Both the position numbers and the translations under genes were made by a program. From positions 32,011 through 96,010 of the forward strand of contig CASFTM010000009.1 of NCBI GenBank assembly GCA_949297775.1: DNA of 64,000 bases, read 5' to 3'. The stretch comes from an uncultured bacterium. GTDB lineage: Bacteria > Elusimicrobiota > Elusimicrobia > Elusimicrobiales > Elusimicrobiaceae. Shown piece by piece: positions 42,628 through 52,800 of the stretch. How positions within the stretch are numbered: the stretch's first letter is position 1; each line of letters starts with the position of its first letter. A model generated the notes under the pieces. The model had not been told where the DNA came from. It was given only the letters and a program-made list of their open reading frames with translations, and did no database searches.

Positions 42628-43257
42628 TTACCGCAAACTGATAAGCGTTAAATCCAGCGTAATGCTTCCGTCCTTATACACCAGCAGATGGGGTACATTT
42701 TCGGTGCCGGAAGCGTCAAACGGGGCGTATTCGTTATAAGACAGGTCCGCCGTATTAAGCAAGGTGCTGGTTTGGGCTGCATACGGATAAAATTCGCCCG
42801 GGTGATAGAAAAACTTGGCTTTGGCGTCTTTCCCCTGATAGGTAATGCTGACTTCGTCTTTTTTGATGCGGCGGCTTTGGTACAGCCCGGGGTCGGACAC
42901 CAACAAATTCAAAAACTGCGTAATCCGCGCCCGCACCGGGGCGGAATCGGCATCTTTAAATAAATAGCGGTAGGCCACGCCTTCCGGACTGACGGCGGCG
43001 TGAAGCACGCGGTAAGCCGCGCCGGTCATCAGCACTACGTCATAATCAGAAGTCCCGATTTTTTTAATGCGCAGCACGCCCTCCATATAATTATCATCCA
43101 TCTGCCCCATTACTTTAAATGCGGCCTGGGTGCGCCCTTGGGTAAAAAAATCTACCCGTTTGTAATCCCGCACATCCGCCGGGATTTCCTTTACGCGTCC
43201 CCCCGCGCAGGCAGCCAGCCAAACGGCTAGGGAAAATGTTAAAATTCTTTTAAACAT
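42628..43257 (-). CDS. Lipoprotein of unknown function
   Basis: 209 residues. The N-terminus MFKRILTFSLAVWLAACAGG is a lipoprotein signal with lipobox LAAC and modified Cys at 17. The mature part is mixed alpha/beta, with DYDVVLMTGAAYRVLHAAV and KFFYHPGEFYPYA. I recognise no domain, though the size and pattern (a beta-sandwich-like C-terminus) resemble outer-membrane lipoproteins of LolB/LptE type only loosely. Its ATG has AAGGAG, and its promoter overlaps that of the divergent wecA-like gene. Confidence 0.75.
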   Translation of the reverse strand: MFKRILTFSLAVWLAACAGGRVKEIPADVRDYKRVDFFTQGRTQAAFKVMGQMDDNYMEGVLRIKKIGTSDYDVVLMTGAAYRVLHAAVSPEGVAYRYLFKDADSAPVRARITQFLNLLVSDPGLYQSRRIKKDEVSITYQGKDAKAKFFYHPGEFYPYAAQTSTLLNTADLSYNEYAPFDASGTENVPHLLVYKDGSITLDLTLISLR

Positions 43258-43278
43258 AGGTTTATCTCCTTATTTTAA

Positions 43279-43285
43279 TATTATA
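43279..43285. promoter_or_regulatory. Overlapping divergent -10 boxes
   Basis: TATTATA contains TATTAT for the + strand gene at 43292 and, on the other strand, TATAAT for the lipoprotein gene at 43257. The intergenic gap is only 34 bases. The + strand gene has no Shine-Dalgarno and its -10 ends seven bases before ATG, again suggesting a leaderless mRNA. Confidence 0.45.
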
Positions 43286-43291
43286 GATATT

Positions 43292-44314
43292 ATGAAACCA
43301 TTTGTCCTTTATCTGCAGGCGGCTCTTGCGGCAGGGTTGATGACGGCGGTTTTTCTTCCCTGTCTGCGCCGTTTTGCCGCACCCTTTTTTTTGGATGCCC
43401 CCGGCGGCTTAAAAACCCACTGCGGCGCAGTGCCGGCATTGGGCGGAATTGGTATTTTTACCGGCACGCTGGCCAGTTTAACATTCATCCGCTTTACTAC
43501 GGCGTTTCCCAGCGGGACCTTGCACAGCCTGCGGGGTATTTTTATAGGCGGCACGTTGATTTTTCTGCTGGGGCTGGCGGATGATTTAAAAAAACCGCGC
43601 GGGCTGAGCGTGCCCGTCAAACTGCTGGTGCAGGCGGTGGCGGCGGGTGCGCTGATTTATTACGGCGTTGCCATACACGTGTTTACGTCGCCGTGGCTTT
43701 CCTGGCCGCTTACGTTCCTGTGGGTGGTGGGGCTGACCAATGCGTTTAATTTACTAGACATTATGGACGGGCTGTGCGTCAGCCAGGCGGTGGTGTGCAC
43801 CTTGGGGCTGGCGGTCATAGCGTTGCCGTCAGAATATATTTATGTCAATTTTGCGGCGCTGGCGCTTTTAGGGGCTTGTGCGGCGTTTTGGCCTTTCAAC
43901 CACGCCAAGCGGAAAATTTTCCTGGGCGACAGCGGCTCCACCTTTTTGGGCTTTATGATTGCCGCCTTGTCTATCGGCACTGGATACAGCGAACTGACCA
44001 ACTGGGGTTTTTGGGCGCCGTTGTTTATTTTAGCCGTCCCGCTGTTTGATACGGCATTTGTAGTGCTGGCCCGTCTGCTCAAGGGCAAAAATCCGCTCAA
44101 AGGCAGTAACGACCATATCGCCCTGCGCCTTAAAAAACTCAACTGGCCCCCTGTGCGTATTTTACTGCTGTTTGCCGGGACGGGTATATTTTTTAATATA
44201 TTAGCCTATACGCTTACCCACTGCTGTTGGCAAATGGCGCTGGCTTTATTTATTTTTGCGGCGGTGGCATTGGGGCTGGCGGCTTTGTGGCTGTTACATA
44301 TTAAAACGGAGTAG
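43292..44314 (+). CDS. WecA/TagO-like undecaprenyl-phosphate sugar-1-phosphate transferase
   Basis: 340 residues with about 10-11 transmembrane helices. It moves a sugar-1-phosphate from a UDP-sugar to undecaprenyl phosphate, the first step of many envelope polysaccharides. Signatures are TVPALGGIG-like CGAVPALGGIGIFTG, GLADDLKKPRGLSVPVKLLVQ (DDxx, residues ~93-96), NAFNLLDIMDGLC and FLGDSGSTFLGF. The conserved Asp residues are present. It could be MraY, but the sequence and context (flippase, FAD oxidoreductase) favour the WecA branch. Confidence 0.88.
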   Translation: MKPFVLYLQAALAAGLMTAVFLPCLRRFAAPFFLDAPGGLKTHCGAVPALGGIGIFTGTLASLTFIRFTTAFPSGTLHSLRGIFIGGTLIFLLGLADDLKKPRGLSVPVKLLVQAVAAGALIYYGVAIHVFTSPWLSWPLTFLWVVGLTNAFNLLDIMDGLCVSQAVVCTLGLAVIALPSEYIYVNFAALALLGACAAFWPFNHAKRKIFLGDSGSTFLGFMIAALSIGTGYSELTNWGFWAPLFILAVPLFDTAFVVLARLLKGKNPLKGSNDHIALRLKKLNWPPVRILLLFAGTGIFFNILAYTLTHCCWQMALALFIFAAVALGLAALWLLHIKTE

Positions 44315-44315
44315 T

Positions 44316-45581
44316 ATGCACGTAAAAATTCTGATTTTAGGGGCGGGGCTGACAGGCCTTAGCACCGCTTACCATTTGGAACGCCGCGGCGAAACCGATT
44401 ACCTGGTGCTGGAACGCGAAGTCCGCCCGGGCGGGCTCTGCTCCAGCCGGACGGTACGCGGGTTTACGCTGGACTGCGGCGGACACCTGCTCCATTTGCA
44501 TACGCCTTACGGACAAAAATTGGTCAAGCACCTGCTTAAAGGAAATCTCTTGCGCCGCACACGCCGCGCCTGGGTATATACCGGGTCCAGCCGCGTGCCC
44601 TATCCGTTTCAAGCCAATCTTTACGCGCTGCCCGAGTCCGCCCGCCAAGCCTGCGTGCAAGGTATGCTGAAGGCCGCCCAACAGCCGGGGAAACCCCCGC
44701 GCACATTCAAGCAATGGTGTCTCCGTTCGTTCGGGCGCGGCGTTTACGAACAATTTATGCGCCCCTACAACACCAAGCTGTGGGGCCGCCCGCCGGAAGA
44801 ACTTACCTGCGATTGGTGCGGTCCGTTTGTGCCGCTTCCCACCCCGCGGGAAATTTTGCAAAGCGCCCAGCTCCCGCCGAAAAAAACCTACGGCTATAAC
44901 TCCGTTTTTTATTATCCCAAACGCGGCGGCTGCGGGGCCCTGGTGCAAGCGCTGGCCCGCAACGTAACGAACCTGCGCACCCGCGCCAACGTTACCGGGG
45001 TGGACTTGATACACAAAACCGTCCGCGCAGGCGGGAAAACCATTTCGTATGATACGCTGGTTAACACGCTTCCGTTGCCGGGATTTTTGCGTTTATTACA
45101 AGGCGAAAAACAACTTTCTTCTTTAGCCGAGCGGCTGCAGAACCGCCCGGTTACCGTGTATCACCTGGCAATTGACCGCGCGGTTAAACCGTTCAGCTGG
45201 ATTTACTTCCCGGACGAGACGGACCCCTTTTACCGGGTAGGCCTGCAAAGCGGATTCTCCCCTTATAACGCGCCGGAAGGGACCTCTTTATTCTATATAG
45301 AACTTCCGCCCGATGCTCCCCGCAGCAAGCGGCGCATTTGGAACGCACTCGTCCAAAAAGGTATAATAAAGAAAGACGACAAAGCCTTGCTTTCCCATTG
45401 GCAACCCCTGCCCTACGCCTACGCCGTTTACGATACACACCGTTCACGCACCGTACGCCAAGCCCTGGCGGCTTTGGCAAAGCGGAAGTGTTTTTGCGCG
45501 GGCCGGTACGGAAAGTGGGAATATTCGTTTATGGAAGCCTCGCTGTTAGAAGGCAAAGAATTGGCGGAAAAACTTGTATAA
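44316..45581 (+). CDS. FAD-dependent amine-oxidase-type / UDP-galactopyranose mutase-like oxidoreductase
   Basis: The frame is open from 44256, but 44316 (MHVKILILGAGLTGL) begins one base after the WecA-like stop and gives a correct Rossmann start, 421 residues. GAGLTGLSTAYHLERRG binds FAD. REVRPGGLCSSRTV and DCGGHLLHLHTPYG are typical of the protoporphyrinogen-oxidase and UDP-Gal mutase group. YEQFMRPYNTKLWGRPPEEL is a block found in the sugar-modifying members. Substrate cannot be told from sequence. The neighbours suggest nucleotide-sugar or lipid-linked sugar chemistry. Confidence 0.8.
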   Translation: MHVKILILGAGLTGLSTAYHLERRGETDYLVLEREVRPGGLCSSRTVRGFTLDCGGHLLHLHTPYGQKLVKHLLKGNLLRRTRRAWVYTGSSRVPYPFQANLYALPESARQACVQGMLKAAQQPGKPPRTFKQWCLRSFGRGVYEQFMRPYNTKLWGRPPEELTCDWCGPFVPLPTPREILQSAQLPPKKTYGYNSVFYYPKRGGCGALVQALARNVTNLRTRANVTGVDLIHKTVRAGGKTISYDTLVNTLPLPGFLRLLQGEKQLSSLAERLQNRPVTVYHLAIDRAVKPFSWIYFPDETDPFYRVGLQSGFSPYNAPEGTSLFYIELPPDAPRSKRRIWNALVQKGIIKKDDKALLSHWQPLPYAYAVYDTHRSRTVRQALAALAKRKCFCAGRYGKWEYSFMEASLLEGKELAEKLV

Positions 45582-45590
45582 TGAGGTGTT

Positions 45591-46721
45591 ATGAAAGTTC
45601 TCGTTTTCGGCGGCAGTTTTGACCCGGTCCACAAAGGGCACGTTTCCTTATTTCGGCGCGCACTGAAAGTGATTGCGCCGGATGTAGCACACATCGTGCC
45701 GGCCTACCACTCCCCTTTTAAAGCCAAATCTCCCACGCCTTTCCGCCTGCGGATGAAAATGCTCAAGCAAGCCTTTGCCGGCTTTGGTAAAAATGTGGTG
45801 TTTGACGATTACGAACTCAAACAAGGCGGCAAGACCTACACCTACCAGCTGGTGCAATACCTCAAAAAACGCTATAAAAACCCGGAAATCTATTTGCTGG
45901 TGGGCACGGATTGCCTGAATGATTTGCACAACTGGAAAAACCCGGAATATATTTTTAAAAACGCCGTCGTGGTAGCCGGCAAACGCAAAGGATATAACGA
46001 AAACCCCGCCGCGTTTAAACACCTGTTTTTGCCGGGGTTTTTCCCCAAGCTTTCTTCCAGCCGGGTGCGGGCGCATATTTGGGCCTGCGGGGACATTCCC
46101 AACACGGTGCCACCGCAAATTGCTTCCACCATCCGGGAAAATAAATTGTACGGGCTGTCCGTACACGACTGGCTGAAGGCCCATCTGAAAGTCAACCGCT
46201 ACCTGCACTCCAAAAACGTAGCCGAAATGGCTGCCGCGTTAAGCGATATTTACGACGTAAATGTGGAAGCCGCCGTCAAAGCGGGCATCTTACACGATGC
46301 AGGAAAAGGGTTTTCCGGCCTGGAACTCATCCGCTTTTGCAAAGAACATAAAATTAAGGTTCCGTTCTTTGAAGACATCTGCCGTATGGAACCCAGCCTG
46401 CTGCACAGCTACGCTTCGGCCTGGCTGGCCCAACATTTATTTGACGTGCATGATAAAGATATCCTGTCCGCCATTGCCGAACACACCCTGGGCAGTTTGC
46501 ATATGAGCACGCTGTCTAAAATTCTGTTCGTAGCGGATATTTCCTCCAAAGACCGCAAATATAAGGATGCCTTTGTAATACGCAACCTAGCCTTGCAGGA
46601 TTTGGACGCTGCTCTTCTCTACGCTGCCAACCGCAAGCTTTTATTTACCATTGATTCGCAAAAATGGCTCTGCCCCGTGGGGATTGACTTATGGAACCAT
46701 CTTATCAAACAAGAAAAATAA
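45591..46721 (+). CDS. nadD: NadD-YqeK fusion: nicotinate-mononucleotide adenylyltransferase with HD phosphohydrolase
   Basis: 376 residues. Residues 1-190 are NadD: VLVFGGSFDPVHKGHVSLF, the GSFDPVHxGH nucleotidyltransferase motif, LLVGTDCLNDLHNWKNPEYI, and ISSSxVR-like LSSSRVRAHI. Residues ~195-376 are a YqeK-type HD domain: RYLHSKNVAEMAAAL, AGILHDAGKGF (HD pair), LLHSYASAWLAQ, and SAIAEHTLGS. NadD makes deamido-NAD; YqeK hydrolyses Ap4A. The two are often adjacent genes and are fused here. It overlaps the next gene by 31 bases. Confidence 0.92.
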   Translation: MKVLVFGGSFDPVHKGHVSLFRRALKVIAPDVAHIVPAYHSPFKAKSPTPFRLRMKMLKQAFAGFGKNVVFDDYELKQGGKTYTYQLVQYLKKRYKNPEIYLLVGTDCLNDLHNWKNPEYIFKNAVVVAGKRKGYNENPAAFKHLFLPGFFPKLSSSRVRAHIWACGDIPNTVPPQIASTIRENKLYGLSVHDWLKAHLKVNRYLHSKNVAEMAAALSDIYDVNVEAAVKAGILHDAGKGFSGLELIRFCKEHKIKVPFFEDICRMEPSLLHSYASAWLAQHLFDVHDKDILSAIAEHTLGSLHMSTLSKILFVADISSKDRKYKDAFVIRNLALQDLDAALLYAANRKLLFTIDSQKWLCPVGIDLWNHLIKQEK

Positions 46722-47566
46722 TAGAGCGTTTTTTGCTGTGGGCGCTATTGATTGTGCTGGGGCTGGCCGCCGCGGCGCAGTTTACGTCGCCCCTGGCGCG
46801 GGCATTGGCGGAGCACAAAAGCAGTCCGGTCCGCCTTACAGTACTGACGGCCCCCGCTATGGAATTTACCTATACTCCTTCTTCGCAAAAAGCAACGGTG
46901 CAAGTCAGCGCGGAAAAAGTAACCGCCCAAAACCGCTCCAAGAAACTTCCCCCAAATAACGGACGTTATTTTATCCCCCAACAGCCCGACCGCGAAGACT
47001 ATTGGAATGAATTTAAATACCTGCTTGCTTCCTGGCGCTACAATCCGCTTTTGGTGCTGCGCCCTCTGGGAGGGTATCTTTCCGCTTGGCACGATAAGCG
47101 CACCAATTTGACGCCGGCGGAATTTATCCTGCTTAGTTTGGAACTTTCCAAACTGGACGCGGCGGATTTTGCCGTCCGCCTGCCGGCTGCCTCGCGCGGG
47201 AAAAAGAAGCAAACGCCTTCCCCGCAGGAAACAGTGGAAGATATGGCCCCGCTGGCAGTGAAAGACCGCCCGATTGTGGTGGAAATTTATAATGCCTCGG
47301 GCAAGCGCGGCCTGGCTTTGGCGCTTACGCAGTACCTGCGCGAACAAAACGAAAAAGGCCAGCTGCGGGTGGATGTTTTGCAATACGACAACTATCCATC
47401 GTATCAAGAAGAATCGTTTATTGTAGATTACAGCGGACGGCTGGTGCAGGTAAAACAGCTCAGTCACGCGCTGGGCATTAACAGCGAAGTCAAATCGGAA
47501 TCCTCCCCTAACGCCATTTGCGATACGCGCATTGTGCTGGGGAAGGACTTTGAAATGCCGCTTTAA
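46691..47566 (+). CDS. Membrane protein with LytR_C domain
   Basis: 291 residues with one N-terminal transmembrane helix (about 12-36, FLLWALLIVLGLAAAAQF). A variable region and then the LytR/CpsA/Psr C-terminal domain follow, with PIVVEIYNASGKRGLALALTQYL, shortened here to its first part at about residue 197, and ending DTRIVLGKDF. The catalytic LCP domain is absent. Stand-alone LytR_C proteins are envelope-associated with unclear roles. It starts inside nadD and is followed by rsfS, a frequent trio in this kind of genome. Confidence 0.82.
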   Translation: MEPSYQTRKIIERFLLWALLIVLGLAAAAQFTSPLARALAEHKSSPVRLTVLTAPAMEFTYTPSSQKATVQVSAEKVTAQNRSKKLPPNNGRYFIPQQPDREDYWNEFKYLLASWRYNPLLVLRPLGGYLSAWHDKRTNLTPAEFILLSLELSKLDAADFAVRLPAASRGKKKQTPSPQETVEDMAPLAVKDRPIVVEIYNASGKRGLALALTQYLREQNEKGQLRVDVLQYDNYPSYQEESFIVDYSGRLVQVKQLSHALGINSEVKSESSPNAICDTRIVLGKDFEMPL

Positions 47567-47615
47567 AATGCTAGACTAATTGTATTGTATTAAAACCGTT
47601 TTGCAGAGGTGGTTT

Positions 47616-48200
47616 ATGAACACAAAAGAACTCGTATGCCTGGCGGCCCGGTTGGCCGACAGCAAAAAAGCCGAAGACATCAAAGTGATTGACCTGTGCG
47701 GTCTTTCCTCTTTGTGCGATTATATTTTGATTGTTACCGCCACCTCCAAACCGCATCTGGACGCGGTGGAAGAAGAAATCAGCAAAAAACTGAAAGAACA
47801 AGGCTACTATAAACTTAACCGCGACGGCGGCGACAGCAACCTGTGGCGCGTGAGCGACTACGGCGGCTTTTTGGCCCATATCATGACCCAGGAAGCGCGC
47901 GATTTTTACGCGTTGGATAAAATTTTCAGCTTTGGCAAAGAAATTGATTTCAACAAACCCGTCAAAAAGGCGGTAAAAAAGGTATCCGCTAAAAAACCCG
48001 CAGCTAAAAAGGCGTCTGCAAAAAAACCGACCGCTAAAAAAGCTGGCGCCAAAAAGTCTGCAGTCAAAAAGGCGTCTGCAAAAAAACCGGCCGCTAAGAA
48101 AGCTGCCGCCAAAAAGCCTGCAGTCAAAAAGGCAGCCGCTTCCAAAAAGGCCGCGGCTTCCAAAAAAACTGCCGTCAAAAAGACCGCCAAGAAAAAATAA
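47616..48200 (+). CDS. rsfS: Ribosome silencing factor RsfS with histone-H1-like tail
   Basis: The ATG at 47616 follows CAGAGGTGG; the frame is open further up but without a site. Residues 1-~108 are Rsf[39 protein letters not shown], and [19 protein letters not shown]. It binds L14 and blocks subunit joining in starvation. From about 115 to 194 there is a Lys/Ala-rich tail built of [21 protein letters not shown] repeats, like bacterial histone H1 homologues. Such a tail is not part of ordinary RsfS. It may tether the factor to RNA or DNA. Confidence 0.92.
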   Translation: MNTKELVCLAARLADSKKAEDIKVIDLCGLSSLCDYILIVTATSKPHLDAVEEEISKKLKEQGYYKLNRDGGDSNLWRVSDYGGFLAHIMTQEARDFYALDKIFSFGKEIDFNKPVKKAVKKVSAKKPAAKKASAKKPTAKKAGAKKSAVKKASAKKPAAKKAAAKKPAVKKAAASKKAAASKKTAVKKTAKKK

Positions 48201-48206
48201 TTCATC

Positions 48207-49799
48207 ATGTTAGAAAAACTAAAACAAGACATTACCCTTAAACTCTCCAGTGCGGACTACTTTAAAGGCGTTGAATTGCCGGAAGTAGAATTTTCCGCCG
48301 CGCCCGCCCATACCGGGGCGGATATTTCGCTGGTGTGGGCTATGGCCGCCGCCAAAAAAATGCGAAAAAACCCGTTGGAAATCGCCAAAGAAGCGTGCGT
48401 CGTATTGCGGGAAATTACCGCCATTGCCGACGCTTCTGCCCTTCCGCCCGGTTTTATCAACTTAAAATTGGAAGACGGTTTTATCATTAAAACTGCTTCG
48501 GACCGCCGCATCAAAGACCGCGAAGCCGAAAGCTCCAAACACAATATCTTGATTGAGTTTGTATCCGCCAACCCCACCGGCCCCCTGCATGTAGCCAGCG
48601 GCCGCGGGGCCAGCCTAGGTGACAGCTTGGTAAAAATCCACCGGGCGTTGGGCTATTCGTGCGACAGCGAATACTACGTCAACGACGCGGGCAACCAAGC
48701 CGAGCTGTTGGCGGTGTCCGTCAAAGCGCGCAAAGAAGGCAAAGAGCCGCCCGAAAACGGTTACCACGGTTCCTATTTAATTGACCTTGCCAACCGGATG
48801 CCGGCGGACGTAAAAGAAGAAGATTACGGGCGCTGGGCTATGGAAGAACTGATTAAAACCCAGCAGCAGGATATGAAAGATTTTCATGTGGACTTTACCC
48901 GCTGGTTCCGCGAATCGGACCTGCATAAAGAACACGCCCCCCAAAAAGCTTTGGAAAAATTAACCGAACAAGGCTATACCTACGAAAAAGAAGGCGCCGT
49001 TTGGTTCGGCTCCACCCAAGACGCCGAAGCCCAGGACGATAAAGACCGCGTTCTTGTGCGCAAGGACGGACGTCCGACCTATTTTATGGCGGATATCGCC
49101 TATCACCAGAACAAATACGACCGCGGTTACGATACCTTGATTGATATTTTAGGGGCGGACCACCACGGTTACGTGCCGCGCATGAAAGCCGCCGTACACG
49201 CTTTGGGGAAAGAAGAAAGCTCCTTCGTGCCGATTATCCACCAGCTGGTGCATTTAACGGAACACGGCGAACAAGTAAAAATGTCCAAACGCGCCGGGCG
49301 GTTTATCACGCTGCGCGAACTGATGGACGAAGTGGGAACCGACGTATGCCGCTTCTTCTTTGCCAGCCGCACACCCAACGCCCATATGCTTTTTGATATG
49401 GACCTGGCCAAAAAACGTACCAACGAAAACCCCGTTTTCTACGTGCAGTACGTGCATGCGCGCATTCATTCTATTTTTAAAGCCGCGGCGGAAAAAGGAT
49501 TTACCGAATATACCGGCGTCCTAACGCCGCTTGCCCCGCAGGAACGCGCCTTGCTGTTAAAACTGGTTTGGTTTAAGCAAGTGCTGCGCAACTGCGTAGC
49601 TGATTTGAGCCCCCACCACTTAACGACATATCTAATTGAGCTGGCGGGCCTTTTCCACGCCTTCTACGACACCTGCCGCGTGTTGGACGAAAACAACCCG
49701 GAGCTGACAAAGTCCCGCCTGTTTATCTGCCAGCGCGTAGCAGAACGCATTAAAAAAGGTCTGGAATTTATCGGTGTAAGCGCGCCGGAAGCTATGTAG
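48207..49799 (+). CDS. argS: Arginyl-tRNA synthetase
   Basis: 530 residues. Class I synthetase that charges tRNA-Arg. The N-terminal additional domain covers ~1-105. The HIGH-type motif is in [18 protein letters not shown] near residue 125. Later blocks are [27 protein letters not shown], and [20 protein letters not shown] with the KMSK-like motif intact. The anticodon-binding helical domain closes the protein. It starts six bases after rsfS without a Shine-Dalgarno, so it is probably coupled. Confidence 0.95.
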   Translation: MLEKLKQDITLKLSSADYFKGVELPEVEFSAAPAHTGADISLVWAMAAAKKMRKNPLEIAKEACVVLREITAIADASALPPGFINLKLEDGFIIKTASDRRIKDREAESSKHNILIEFVSANPTGPLHVASGRGASLGDSLVKIHRALGYSCDSEYYVNDAGNQAELLAVSVKARKEGKEPPENGYHGSYLIDLANRMPADVKEEDYGRWAMEELIKTQQQDMKDFHVDFTRWFRESDLHKEHAPQKALEKLTEQGYTYEKEGAVWFGSTQDAEAQDDKDRVLVRKDGRPTYFMADIAYHQNKYDRGYDTLIDILGADHHGYVPRMKAAVHALGKEESSFVPIIHQLVHLTEHGEQVKMSKRAGRFITLRELMDEVGTDVCRFFFASRTPNAHMLFDMDLAKKRTNENPVFYVQYVHARIHSIFKAAAEKGFTEYTGVLTPLAPQERALLLKLVWFKQVLRNCVADLSPHHLTTYLIELAGLFHAFYDTCRVLDENNPELTKSRLFICQRVAERIKKGLEFIGVSAPEAM

Positions 49800-49829
49800 C
49801 CCGGCACGCTTGATTTTAAAATAAAGCAT

Positions 49830-49868
49830 AAAAATCTCTATCCCCCACCCTGGCGGACGGAGATTTTT
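49830..49868 (+). terminator. Probable terminator after argS
   Basis: AAAAATCTC (49830-49838) pairs with GAGATTTTT (49860-49868) around a 21-base loop that holds a further weak pairing. The stem ends in a T-run. It lies 30 bases after argS and 31 before the next ATG. Confidence 0.65.
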
Positions 49869-49899
49869 GTTCTACGGAGTTTTATACAAGGGGAACTGT

Positions 49900-52800
49900 A
49901 TGAAGAAAACCATTCGTTTCATTGCAGCATTGTTGTTTTTTCCGCTGGCGGCCGGCGCGCAAAGCCTGCCAAAAGCCGAACAAGCATACGCCCAAGGTGA
50001 CTTTACCCAAGCTCTTGCGCAATATGAACAAATTTTACAAACCGCCACCGGCGAAGACCGCCTGCAGGCCCAGCTGCGCAAAGCGGCCTGCCAGTATGGT
50101 CTGGGCGAATATATGAACGCTGCCCAAACAATGCTCGCTTATGAACTGCCTTCCGATGACTTATGGAAAGCCCGGTTTTTATTGTACCGGGTGCAAACCG
50201 CCGAACGCGTGGCGCAAATGTACCCGTCTTTAATGAACGAAAGCGAAGTGGTTTCCCTCACTGAGATTTCGCCGGAAGAATGGACGGCCGCCCAGTGGAA
50301 CGCCCAAATAGACAAAGACTACCAAACCCTGTGGGCCCTGCGGGCGTCCTTGATTAACGACCCAGTGGAAAAAGAAACCCTCATCTTAAATATAAAAGAC
50401 ACGGACACCCGCCGCATTCCCACCCTGTTTGACGTCGTGGTGCAACGTTGGACCAGCCGGCTTCAAACGCAAAACGCGCCCATTCCCCTGGCACGGGAAA
50501 AAGAAACTGTTTATTTAGAAGGCACCGTCCAACCAGTACCCGCCAAACAAACGCAGGCCGCCCAACTGGCCGATATTTTGGAAACCGCTTATTTATTAGA
50601 CGGCAAGGGCCGCAAAAACGCTAAAACCTTTTGGCGCACCGATTATATTATGCTCCCGTTTGATAATCCCTCCCTGTTTACGCTGAACAACCCGGAGAAA
50701 GCCCGCAAAGCGGCAGTGGAACAGCTGGAACTGATCAGCGGATACACGCCGCAAAAAATGGGTTTTTGGAGCAAGCTCAAAAAATATGTAGCTCCCGATG
50801 GGGCAGAATACGGCCGCGCCTACGCGGCATACCGGGCGGCACTGCTGCTTAACCAATATGACAACCCGGAACAAGCTCTTAGCATCTGCCAATATACCGG
50901 TGAAAAGCTGGGAAGCTCATACTATGTTTCCCTGTGCAGCCAGCTGGCCCGGCAAATCACCCAAAACGAATTGTCATTTCACCCGTTGCCGGACGCACTG
51001 AACCCGACAAAACCGGAACTTACTTTTTCCGTACGCAACGCGCCGGACATTTATGTGCGGGTATATTCTACTTCCTACGAAGAATTGCAAAATCTGTATC
51101 GCAAAAATTATTACAGCAAAACCATCAATTCGTGGGATTTTCTTTACCAGTTAAACAGCAAAAACATTCCTCTCTTTTTGGGCCGCCCCCCCCTTCAAGA
51201 AGTGCACACCGCCGTTTCCTACGAAAAGCCCTACCGCGGGAAGGACGTTTCCGTCCGCCTGCCCGCCTTGGAAAAAGGCTTCTATGTACTGCTTGCCAGC
51301 TGGGACAGCTCCTTTGACGACACAAAAGCGCCCGTCTGGGGCACCGTAGCCAATTTGACGGATTTGGCAATCTTCGTTACCTCCGGCATAGAGGACAATC
51401 CGGATAAATATACCGCTTCTCTTTCTTCCAAAACGCGCACCTACCGTCCGGATGTATTCCGTTTCTATACTGTCAATTTAAAAACGGGTGAACCGGAAGG
51501 AAACGCCGATTTGGACATCATTTCCGCCTGGAACGGTACCCACCAGCGCGGCTTTACACAGCAGGACGGTACCTCCACTTTAGGGCGGGATATTGTAGTG
51601 TCGGCAAAAGATAAATCCAATTCCTATTTCGTCAATGTATTGGCTAAAAAGAACGGGGACACTGCCTTTACCCGCAACGCCGTATATGCCCGTTTTTACA
51701 ACCGTGCCCCGGTTCGTATGTACGCACAAACGGACCGCGCCATTTACCGCCCCGGTCAAAAAGTACAGCTGTCGGTCAACGCTTTTGAAACTTTGCCGCG
51801 CGGCTTAAAAGTGCTTCCTAACAAGCGCGTGCAAATTGAAGTAACCAACGCCTCCGGCGAAAAAGTATTCTCCGCCAATCCGATGTTAAATGAGATGGGC
51901 ACCGCCCAAGCGCAGTTTACCCTGCCGGAAGAAGCGATGCTGGGTTATTTTCAAATCCGCATCTTGCTGAACACGAACGGACGCACTTTCCGCACGTACG
52001 GCAACTTCCGCGTGGAAGATTTCAAACGCCCGGATTACGAAATCACGTTGGCAGACCCGGAAAAAGCCTTGGCCTACGGCAAAAGTGCTTCCATTCCCGG
52101 TCACGCGCAGTATTATGTTGGCGCGCCTTTGCAAAACGCCACGGTAAAATACACCGTTTCGCGCCAGCAGTATGTGCCGCCCTTCTATTGGTGGCGCTAT
52201 CTGCCGCCGGTTCCGCCGCAGCAGGTATCCCAGGGCGAAACCCAAACGGATGAAAATGGCAATTTCCATATTTCTTTCACGCCTCAAACGGCAGAAAAAG
52301 ACGAAGAATTTGCCAAATATCTGGTAAAAGCCGAGGTGTACGATGAAAGCGGACGCGCTATTGACGCTTCGCGCACCTATACCGTCAGCACACAGCCCAA
52401 ACTGTTTAAAGTGGAATTTTCCCAAGGTTTCTATGACGCCCAAACCGAAACTCCCCACTTCGCCCAAATAGACCTTACCAACGCAGACGGCGCTTCGGTT
52501 TCCGGCAAAGTAACGGCGCGGGTGGAACGCCTGAAAAACAAACTTCCCCCGCAGCCGGAAAACAACGTGAATTATAATAATTCATTGGATGTGCTTTATC
52601 AAAAAGCCCGGGCGGAAGAAACCATTTTTACCCGGGAACTGAATTTTAAAAAACCAGGTGTGCAAACGCTTTCCCTCCCGGCCTTGCCGGAAGGCATCTA
52701 CCGGTTGCACCTCCAAGAAAGCAAAGCCTCCCCCCAGCAAATGATCTTTGTGGTGGCACAGCCGGAATCAGCCTTACAGCTGCCCGCTGTTACGCTCGTA

